Shown: piece by piece, positions 5,707 to 10,872 of the stretch
How positions within the stretch are numbered: position 1 is the stretch's first letter
How the letters are laid out: each line of letters begins with the position of its first letter
Source: Paracoccaceae bacterium
GTDB taxonomy: Bacteria > Pseudomonadota > Alphaproteobacteria > Rhodobacterales > Rhodobacteraceae
Assembly: GCA_026982515.1 (NCBI GenBank)
Contig: JALSGY010000449.1
Span: forward strand, 1 to 10,872
Reading direction: 5' to 3'
Length of the DNA stretch: 10,872 nucleotides
The notes under the pieces: generated by a model
Databases searched by the model: none
Seen by the model: only the letters and a program-made list of their open reading frames with translations
What the model was told of the DNA's origin: nothing
Program-made: the position numbers and the translations under genes

Positions 5707-7191
5707 CTAGTCTTCCCAGTATACCGCCGTCAGGTCGGTCGCCTGGGTGGGGGCGTTGGCCCACAGGCCCACCACCTTGGCGTTCGCCACCGTCAGCGCC
5801 GCAAGCTGGAACAGGTAACCGTTGACGTAATCCCTGGCGATGATCGCCTGAGCGGCCCCCAGGATGGCGGCCCGTTTCGTGGGCTCGGTGGTGGCGTTGA
5901 GCTCTTCCATCAGCCCCTGGAAGGCGGGGTTGTCATACTGGAAGTAGTAATCGGGCCGGGCGTAGATACCGATGTCGAAGGGCTCGGTGTGGCTCACGAT
6001 GGTCAGCCCGTAGTCCTTGCCCCGGAACACCTGCTCCAGCCATTGCGCCCATTCCAGGTTGGAAATTTCCACCTTGATCCCCACCGCCGCCAGCTGGGCC
6101 GCGATGATCTCGCCGCCGCGGCGCGCATAGGACGGCGGCGGCAGCTTCAGCGTGGTGGTGAAGCCGTCCGGGTAGCCCGCTTCGGCCAGCAGCTTCCTGG
6201 AAAGCTCCGGATCGTATTGCGACAGGCTGGTCAGATCCACATAGGCCGGATTGTGCGGTGCGAAATGGGTGCCGATCGGCGTGCCGTAGCCGAACATGGC
6301 GCCGTCGATGATCGCCTGGCGGTCGATGGCATGGGCGATGGCCTTGCGCACCCGCACGTCATCGAGCGGTGGCATCTTGTTGTTGGTGGACAGGATGGTT
6401 TCGCCCTCGGTGGAACCCACCAGCACCTGAAAGCGCGCATCCGCCTCGAACTGCCCGAGGTTTTCCGGTGCCGGGAAGCCGGTGAACACGTCCACGTCCT
6501 CGGCCATCACCGCAGCGAAGGCGGCGGTGGGGTCGGAGATGAACTTGAACGTCGCGCGGTCGAGCTTCGCCGGCGTGCCCCAGTAATCGGGGTTCTTCAC
6601 GATCTCGATCCGGTCGCCCTGCACCCAGTTGGAAAACCTGAACGGCCCGGTGCCCACCGGGTTGGTCTTGATGTCGGCGATGCTTTCGGGCGCCACGATC
6701 ACCGCATCGCCCCAGGCGAGGTTGAACAGCAGGTTGCCGTTGGGCTGCGAAAGCCGGATCTCGACCGTCAGCGGATCGATCACGTTGACCTCGGCAATCG
6801 CTGAAAACAGCGCCTTTTGCGCATTCTGCGAATCCTCGCCCCGGGCCCGGTCAAGCGAGAACTTCACATCTTCGGCATCCATCGTCGTGCCGTCGTGAAA
6901 CTTCACGCCCTCGCGCAGGCGGAAGGTGTAGACGAGCCCGTCGCCGGAGATCTCCCAGCTTTCCGCCAGTCCCGGCACGATGGAGCCGTCCGAGGCAAAG
7001 CGCGTCAGCCCCTCGAAGATGTTGGCATAGGTCACCTGATCGATGGCGCCGGCGGCGGCGGAGGTGGGATCAAGGTGCGGGGGCTCCAGCTGCATGCCCA
7101 CGGTGATGTCGGTGCGCTGGGCCTGGGCCGCCCCGGCCGCCAGAAGCAGCGCCGCCGCGGCGGATATCATCTTTTGCCGGACTCGTCTCAT
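5707..7191 (-). CDS. Periplasmic substrate-binding protein, family 5 (peptide/nickel ABC importer)
   Basis: The mature protein should bind the solute in the periplasm and deliver it to the permeases encoded downstream. I choose the ATG at 7191 (494 residues) because GGGAGG (7199-7204) sits seven bases upstream. It also gives a normal Sec signal peptide: a basic start (MRRVRQK), a hydrophobic core (about 9-21), and AQA before Gln25. There is no lipobox cysteine, so a soluble periplasmic protein is expected. Family 5 features are YTFRLREGVKFHDG (88-101, the SBP_bac_5 signature), GTGPFRF (180-186), and DVRVRKAIAHAIDR (278-291). Total length is usual for DppA/OppA relatives. The longer frame starting at 7248 would add 19 charged residues before the signal peptide. 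The gap from the hydrolase stop is 53 bp. The gene is followed by a palindrome array. Confidence 0.95.
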   Translation of the reverse strand: MRRVRQKMISAAAALLLAAGAAQAQRTDITVGMQLEPPHLDPTSAAAGAIDQVTYANIFEGLTRFASDGSIVPGLAESWEISGDGLVYTFRLREGVKFHDGTTMDAEDVKFSLDRARGEDSQNAQKALFSAIAEVNVIDPLTVEIRLSQPNGNLLFNLAWGDAVIVAPESIADIKTNPVGTGPFRFSNWVQGDRIEIVKNPDYWGTPAKLDRATFKFISDPTAAFAAVMAEDVDVFTGFPAPENLGQFEADARFQVLVGSTEGETILSTNNKMPPLDDVRVRKAIAHAIDRQAIIDGAMFGYGTPIGTHFAPHNPAYVDLTSLSQYDPELSRKLLAEAGYPDGFTTTLKLPPPSYARRGGEIIAAQLAAVGIKVEISNLEWAQWLEQVFRGKDYGLTIVSHTEPFDIGIYARPDYYFQYDNPAFQGLMEELNATTEPTKRAAILGAAQAIIARDYVNGYLFQLAALTVANAKVVGLWANAPTQATDLTAVYWED

Positions 7192-7198
7192 CTCTCTT

Positions 7199-7204
7199 CC
7201 TCCC
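7199..7204 (-). promoter_or_regulatory. Strong ribosome-binding site deciding the binding-protein start
   Basis: On the minus strand GGGAGG is followed by seven bases (AAGAGAG) and then ATG at 7191. This near-ideal Shine-Dalgarno site selects the signal-peptide start over the upstream in-frame ATG at 7248. It also suggests high translation of the binding protein. Confidence 0.75.
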
Positions 7205-7244
7205 TTTTCCTTTTCTCTTCCCTTGATGCGAGTGGACACTTTCG

Positions 7245-8531
7245 TCACCCGCTTGGCAACAGATCCTTCAACGCCAGCGCCATCACCTTGGCCGAATCCA
7301 CCATGTCCTGCACCTCGACATATTCGTCCGGCTGATGCGCCAGCTCCAGAATGCCGGGGCCGTAGGCGATGCAGTTCTTCAGCCGGCCGATCCGGTCGAT
7401 ATGCTTCTGATCGTAGGTGCCGGGAGAGACGACATAACCGGCAGGCCGCCCCAGAACCTCGGCCACCGCCTTCGACACCGTGGTCACCACCGGGGCATCG
7501 CGCGCCGTCATCGAGGGGTAGACGCGAAACAGCTCGCGGATGTCGTAGGCGAAGTTCTCGCGCCGGGCGCGGACGCGCTCCAGCGCTTCGGTGAATTCGC
7601 GCTGCACCTCATCCATGTCCTCCTCCCAGAGGATCCGCCGGTCGATGACCATCCGGCAGCTGTCGGGCACGCAGGCCGAGGGCAGCCCCGTGGCATCGCC
7701 CTCGTTCTCGTCCTGCCCGCCATGGAAGGAGTTGATGTTCAGCGACGGCCGGCGCGCGCCCTCCGGGATCACCGGCATTTCGGTGTACCGCTTCTCGAGG
7801 GCGGGGAACAGTGTCTGTTCCAGCTCGGCAAGCACCGCGCCCATGTGGCGCACCGCGCAATCGCCCAGAAACGGCATGGATCCGTGGGCGATGCGGCCGC
7901 GGGTTTCCACCTCGGCCCACCACACGCCCCGGTGGCCCAGGCAGATCCTGTCCTTGTGCAGCGGCTCGGGGATGATCACATGCTGCACCCGGGAGGGCGA
8001 GAAATACCCCCTCTCGGCCAGCCAGGCCACGCCGCCGAAGCCGCCCGATTCCTCGTCTGCGGTGCCGGAAATCTCGATCGCCCCGGTGTAATCGGGGCAG
8101 ACCTCGAGGAAGGCCTCCACCGCGATCACCGAGGCCGCCAGGCCGCCCTTCATGTCGCAGGTGCCGCGCCCGTAGATGCGCCCGCCCTCCAGCGCGGCCG
8201 CGAACGGGTCGCGGCTCCAGCCCCGGCCCTCCTCGACCACATCGACATGGCTGTTGAAATGCACGCACTCGCCGGGCCCGCGCCCCTCGTGCCGGGCCAG
8301 CACGTTCCAGCGCGGGAAGGCATCGCAATCGCCAGGCGCCCCCTCGGCGCGGTGATATTCCACCGCAAAGCCGCTCTTGTGCAGCCGCGCGCCCAGCATC
8401 TGGCAGATCTCGCGATAGTTCTCGCCCGGCGGGTTGCGGGTGGGCACGCGCACCAGGTCCTGCGTCAGGGCGATCAGCTCTTCGCGCCGGGCCTCGACGG
8501 CATCGAGCAACCTTTCGCGCACCGTCTCCAT
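7245..8531 (-). CDS. M20 family metallohydrolase (ArgE/DapE-type deacylase or peptidase)
   Basis: This 428-residue cytoplasmic di-metal amidohydrolase belongs to the family of acetylornithine deacetylase, succinyl-diaminopimelate desuccinylase and carboxypeptidase G2. The metal ligands and catalytic residues are all visible: His95 and catalytic Asp97 in NSHVDVV, bridging Asp126 in GRGTCDMKGG, general base Glu160 and ligand Glu161 in TADEESGG, Glu189 in IIPEP, and His399 in ELAHQPDE. RIAHGSMP (213-220, His216) marks the dimerisation lid domain at about 195-315. Since it is first in an uptake operon and not among biosynthetic genes, it more likely hydrolyses an imported N-acylated amino acid or short peptide than ornithine or lysine intermediates; that is inference. 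The ATG at 8531 has AGAAGGGG about ten bases upstream. It is transcribed divergently from the PAS-LuxR gene. Confidence 0.93.
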   Translation of the reverse strand: METVRERLLDAVEARREELIALTQDLVRVPTRNPPGENYREICQMLGARLHKSGFAVEYHRAEGAPGDCDAFPRWNVLARHEGRGPGECVHFNSHVDVVEEGRGWSRDPFAAALEGGRIYGRGTCDMKGGLAASVIAVEAFLEVCPDYTGAIEISGTADEESGGFGGVAWLAERGYFSPSRVQHVIIPEPLHKDRICLGHRGVWWAEVETRGRIAHGSMPFLGDCAVRHMGAVLAELEQTLFPALEKRYTEMPVIPEGARRPSLNINSFHGGQDENEGDATGLPSACVPDSCRMVIDRRILWEEDMDEVQREFTEALERVRARRENFAYDIRELFRVYPSMTARDAPVVTTVSKAVAEVLGRPAGYVVSPGTYDQKHIDRIGRLKNCIAYGPGILELAHQPDEYVEVQDMVDSAKVMALALKDLLPSG

Positions 8532-8549
8532 CTGTCCGCGCCCCTTCTT

Positions 8550-8568
8550 GCCACCTCGTGAAGGTGGC
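8550..8568. promoter_or_regulatory. Hairpin in leader of the catabolic operon
   Basis: GCCACCT (8550-8556) and AGGTGGC (8562-8568) form seven perfect pairs around a 5-base loop. It lies just downstream of the predicted transcription start (near 8579) and upstream of the hydrolase ribosome site. It could be a 5' stabilising hairpin in the mRNA or a regulator site at about +11 to +30. Confidence 0.45.
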
Positions 8569-8585
8569 GTTCATTTTCGCCTCCG

Positions 8586-8615
8586 ATTATCCTTCCCTCC
8601 GCACGGTTGGCTCAA
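8586..8615 (-). promoter_or_regulatory. Sigma70-like promoter of the hydrolase-transporter-dehydrogenase cluster
   Basis: Read on the minus strand, TTGAGC (8615-8610) and GATAAT (8591-8586) are separated by 18 bases. They are close matches to TTGACA and TATAAT. Transcription would start near 8579, about 48 bases before the hydrolase ATG. The -35 box sits at the centre of the inverted repeat 8602-8622, so a bound regulator would directly affect polymerase access. Confidence 0.55.
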
Positions 8616-8622
8616 TACCGTG
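8602..8622. promoter_or_regulatory. Candidate operator dyad over the -35 box
   Basis: CACGGT (8602-8607) and ACCGTG (8617-8622) form a perfect 6-bp inverted repeat with a 9-base spacer, 21 bp in all. The dyad centre (8612) falls inside the TTGAGC -35 element of the minus-strand promoter. A third half-site, CACGG, follows at 8627-8631 and forms CCGTG-GAAT-CACGG with the second. Length and symmetry suit a dimeric LuxR-type regulator, and the divergent PAS-LuxR protein is the obvious candidate. Confidence 0.45.
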
Positions 8623-8629
8623 GAATCAC

Positions 8630-8634
8630 GGAGG
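8630..8634 (+). promoter_or_regulatory. Ribosome-binding site for the PAS-LuxR gene
   Basis: GGAGG is five bases before GTG 8640. It decides that start over the TTG at 8607, which the open frame would also allow. It overlaps the right half of the CCGTG-GAAT-CACGG palindrome (8618-8631). Confidence 0.65.
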
Positions 8635-8639
8635 TTCGG

Positions 8640-9188
8640 GTGGCGGCAGACAGCGCGGAAATTGCCAGGATCTTCCTTCATGCGCCGATCGGCATCGTGC
8701 ATTCCGAGCATCGGGTCATCCGCACCTGCAACCTCACCTTCGCGGCCATGTTCGGCTACCATCCCGAGGAGCTTGCCGGGCGCTCCTTCGAGATTCTCTA
8801 TCCCTCGCGGCGCGAATTCGAGCAGATCCGCGATGTCGGGATCCCCGCGCTCAGCATCGGCAGGCCCTATTCCGACGAGCGCCTGATGGCCCGGCGTGAC
8901 GGTTCGGCCTTCTGGTGCCGGGTGCGGGCCTCGACCCTGACCCCGCACGAACCCCTGGCCTCGGTCATTCTCAGCTTTGCCGAGATGTCCGCCCCGCCGC
9001 CCTCGCAGATTCTCAGCGCGCGCGAACGCCAGGTGGTGTCGGGGCTTCACCGGGGGCGCACCAGCAAGGAGATCGCCCTCGAACTGGGGCTGTCGCATCG
9101 CACCATCGAGGACATCCGCTCGCGCCTGCTGAAAAAGACCGGAGCACGCAATACCACCGAACTTCTTTCACGTTTCGTGGGTGTCTGA
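8640..9188 (+). CDS. PAS domain LuxR-family transcriptional regulator
   Basis: I choose the GTG at 8640 (182 residues) because GGAGG (8630-8634) lies five bases upstream. A TTG at 8607 opens the same frame earlier but has no ribosome site and lies inside the candidate operator. The N-terminal part (about residues 7-112) is a PAS sensor domain: APIGIVHSEHRVIRTCNLTF, then MFGYHPEELAGRSFEILYPS, and later RRDGSAFWCRVRAS. It probably binds a small molecule or cofactor; no haem or flavin ligand is evident. The C-terminal part (about 125-179) is a LuxR/GerE helix-turn-helix with LSARERQVV and the recognition region TSKEIALELGLSHRTIED. There is no receiver domain and no autoinducer-binding domain. 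Divergent placement next to the catabolic operon suggests it is the local regulator, perhaps autoregulated. Its last 21 bases overlap the oppositely oriented CcdA-like gene. Confidence 0.9.
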   Translation: MAADSAEIARIFLHAPIGIVHSEHRVIRTCNLTFAAMFGYHPEELAGRSFEILYPSRREFEQIRDVGIPALSIGRPYSDERLMARRDGSAFWCRVRASTLTPHEPLASVILSFAEMSAPPPSQILSARERQVVSGLHRGRTSKEIALELGLSHRTIEDIRSRLLKKTGARNTTELLSRFVGV

Positions 9189-10025
9189 ACGCCGGGCCGG
9201 CGGGGCCGGCCGCAACAGCCGCAGCCACCAGGCCAGAAGCAGCACGCCGGCAAGTGCCAGAAGCAGCCCTGCCGGGCTCACGCCGTCGGAGAGGAAGCGC
9301 GCCAGCCCGGCCGAGATGGCCCCGCCCCTGTCGAGGATTTCGCGCATCCACGGCGCATCTGCAAACAGCAGCTGCCCCCAGAAGAGAAACACGTATATCC
9401 CCGCCAGCGCGACAAGCGCCCCGGAAAACCGGCGCAGTCCCCGCGCGCGCCGGCCCAACCCCGCAAGGGCGGCCGCGCCCGAAACAGCGGCGAGCAGCGC
9501 GATCACCAGCCAGACGCTGGCCGCGCCCGCCACGTAGGCCAGCACATTGGCCGCCAGGAGGGTGGGCCGCGCCGCGAAGGCCGCGCCCGCCGCGGCCACG
9601 AAGACCGGCAGCGAGCACGACAGCGAGATGAAACCGTAGGACAGGCCGAAGCCGAAGGCGCCGTATCGGCCGCAGACGCGGCGACAGCCGTTCACCGCCG
9701 GCAGGCCCGGCAGCCGCAGATCGAACAGCCACAAGGCCCCCGCTGCGATCAGCCCGCCGCCAAGCGCCACACCCGCCCAGGGCAGCACGGCCCCGATCCA
9801 GGCCGCCCCCGAACCGATCACCACGGCCGCCAGCGCAAACACCCCGACGAAGCCCGCGGTGGTTGCAAGCCCGCTTGCCACCGCGCGCAGGACCCGCCGC
9901 GCGACATCCTCTCCGGGGCGGGCGGCCAGCTGGCGGGCAAACCAGGCCGGCAAAAGGGCGAAACCACAGGGATTGACAGTAGCCACCGCGCCCGCCGTGA
10001 AGGCAAATACCAGTGCCGGTTCCAT
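9168..10025 (-). CDS. CcdA/DsbD-family membrane thiol-disulfide electron carrier
   Basis: This is a 285-residue polytopic membrane protein. CcdA-family proteins pass electrons from cytoplasmic thioredoxin to periplasmic thiol partners through two membrane cysteines. Here they are Cys20 in VNPCGFALLP, the family hallmark, and Cys137 in SLSCSLPVF. Hydrophobic segments lie at about 5-28, 50-70, 78-102, 122-150, 155-184, 199-221 and 252-272. That is about seven, against six usual for CcdA, the extra one being C-terminal. An additional CxxxC (Cys114, Cys118) lies in the loop before the second hallmark cysteine. The ATG at 10025 follows merA by 24 bp with a GGGGAGGGG ribosome region, so it is in the mercury operon. 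It may supply reductant for, or transport, thiol-bound mercury. Ordinary cytochrome c maturation is the alternative, but no ccm genes are seen. Confidence 0.85.
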   Translation of the reverse strand: MEPALVFAFTAGAVATVNPCGFALLPAWFARQLAARPGEDVARRVLRAVASGLATTAGFVGVFALAAVVIGSGAAWIGAVLPWAGVALGGGLIAAGALWLFDLRLPGLPAVNGCRRVCGRYGAFGFGLSYGFISLSCSLPVFVAAAGAAFAARPTLLAANVLAYVAGAASVWLVIALLAAVSGAAALAGLGRRARGLRRFSGALVALAGIYVFLFWGQLLFADAPWMREILDRGGAISAGLARFLSDGVSPAGLLLALAGVLLLAWWLRLLRPAPPARRSDTHET

Positions 10026-10049
10026 GCCGCCTGCCCCTCCCCGGCCCCG

Positions 10050-10872
10050 CTATCCCGCGCAGCAGGACAGCTTCGCCACGTCCATGTCGAAAGTCTGGGC
10101 CGCGAGTTTCAGACCCTCTACCGTGGTGAGATAGGGGAAGATGGTCTCACCCAGCTCTCTCGCCGTCATTCCTGCCCTGAGCGCCATGGCCAGGGTCTGG
10201 ATGCTGTCGGCACCCTCGGGGGCGATGATCTGCCCGCCCAGCAGTCGGCCGCTGCCGGCCTCGGCCACCAGCTTGATCAGCCCGCGGGTGTCGCGTGCCG
10301 CCAGGGCCCGGGGCACGTTGTCAAGCGTCAGCACCGAGGTTTTCACCTCAAGGCCGCTGGCGCGCGCCGCCGCCTCGCTCAGCCCGACGCCGGCCACCTG
10401 CGGATCGGTGAACACCACCCAGGGCATGGTGGAATTGTCATAGCGCTCCTGCCCGCCAAGCACCGCGTTGGTGGCTGCCAGCCGCGCCCCGTAGGCCGCC
10501 ATGTAGACGAAACGGTCGCGGTCGGTGACGTCGCCGGCGGCGTAGATGCCCGGCGCGGTGGTCTGCATGTCGTCGCCCACGCGGATGGAGCCGCGCGCGT
10601 CCATCTCCACACCCGCCTCTTCCAGCCCCATCCCTTCGGTATTGGCAACCCGGCCAGCCGTCAGCACCAACCGCCCGGCCGTGATCCCGACGCTCTTGCC
10701 GCCACGTTCCACCGCCAACGTGACCGAACCTTCATCCCCGCGAACATGGCGGTAGGATAGCCCGTCGAGAACCGTGATCCCCTCGGCCTCGAGCGCCTCC
10801 TTCAGGGCCCGGGAAACCTCGGGCTCGGCCTGCGGAAGCAGCCGCGAACGGGTAACCAGCGTCACCCTGGCG
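10050..10872 (-). CDS. merA: Mercuric reductase MerA, C-terminal half (5' end outside window)
   Basis: The frame is open from the right edge to a TAG at 10050-10052. About 273 codons are present of a protein usually 470-560 long, so the N-terminal FAD part and the redox-active CxxxxC are not visible. MerA is a cytoplasmic flavoprotein that reduces Hg(II) to volatile Hg(0) with NADPH. Seen here, numbered from Val10865 as 1: the end of the NAD-binding domain; the second FAD motif GIYAAGDVTDRDRFVYMAAY (106-125); and the dimerisation domain starting MPWVVFTDPQVAGVG (147-161). The catalytic tyrosine is in FPYLTTVEGLKLAAQTF, and the terminal LSCCAG (266-271) provides the vicinal cysteines that hand Hg(II) to the other subunit. 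This tail separates MerA from other disulfide reductases. The remaining mer genes should lie to the right. Confidence 0.94.
   Translation of the reverse strand, partial: ARVTLVTRSRLLPQAEPEVSRALKEALEAEGITVLDGLSYRHVRGDEGSVTLAVERGGKSVGITAGRLVLTAGRVANTEGMGLEEAGVEMDARGSIRVGDDMQTTAPGIYAAGDVTDRDRFVYMAAYGARLAATNAVLGGQERYDNSTMPWVVFTDPQVAGVGLSEAAARASGLEVKTSVLTLDNVPRALAARDTRGLIKLVAEAGSGRLLGGQIIAPEGADSIQTLAMALRAGMTARELGETIFPYLTTVEGLKLAAQTFDMDVAKLSCCAG

Noticed and set aside
7192..7248. Upstream ATG extending the binding protein by 19 residues and overlapping the hydrolase stop
   Set aside because: The extension is charged and precedes a normal signal peptide, while the ATG at 7191 has a near-ideal GGGAGG site.
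8607..8639. TTG start for the PAS-LuxR gene
   Set aside because: No ribosome site precedes it and it lies inside the candidate operator; GTG 8640 has GGAGG at five bases.

Overview
This high-GC window looks alphaproteobacterial, most likely from the Rhodobacteraceae or a relative. That placement is an inference from GC content, codon bias and gene content, because no rRNA or tRNA gene is present to confirm it. Nearly all coding capacity is on the minus strand.

Layout, left to right. (1) At 1-268 (-) is the 5' part of a small, unrecognised membrane-anchored protein with a CxxCxxC motif. It runs off the left edge, in DNA visibly less GC-rich than the rest, with a 12-bp palindrome (355-366) upstream. 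(2) From 459 to 8531 is one long minus-strand catabolic and uptake cluster, read from high to low coordinates: an M20 (ArgE/DapE-type) metallohydrolase, a family 5 solute-binding protein with signal peptide, a 205-bp palindrome array, two DppB/DppC-type permeases, a fused two-domain ATPase, a 218-bp palindrome array, and an aldehyde dehydrogenase. Three of the transporter genes are joined by ATGA overlaps. (3) At 8640-9188 (+) is a divergent PAS-LuxR regulator. The 108-bp region between it and the hydrolase holds a good sigma70-like promoter for the cluster, a 21-bp dyad centred on its -35 box and a 5'-leader hairpin. (4) At 9168-10872 (-) is the distal end of a mercury-resistance operon: the C-terminal half of mercuric reductase MerA, ending in the diagnostic LSCCAG, followed 24 bp later by a CcdA/DsbD-type membrane thiol-electron carrier. 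The CcdA 3' end overlaps the regulator 3' end by 21 bp.

Working model for the central cluster (inference): a peptide-like or N-acylated compound is captured in the periplasm, imported at the cost of ATP and hydrolysed by the M20 enzyme. An aldehyde derived from it is then oxidised by the dehydrogenase, under control of the PAS-LuxR protein. The substrate cannot be read from the sequence, and no enzyme that would make the aldehyde (amine oxidase or transaminase) is in the window.

The least ordinary parts are the two dense palindrome arrays inside the operon, the compact divergent control region, and the pairing of MerA with a CcdA-like protein carrying an extra CxxxC and an extra C-terminal membrane segment.
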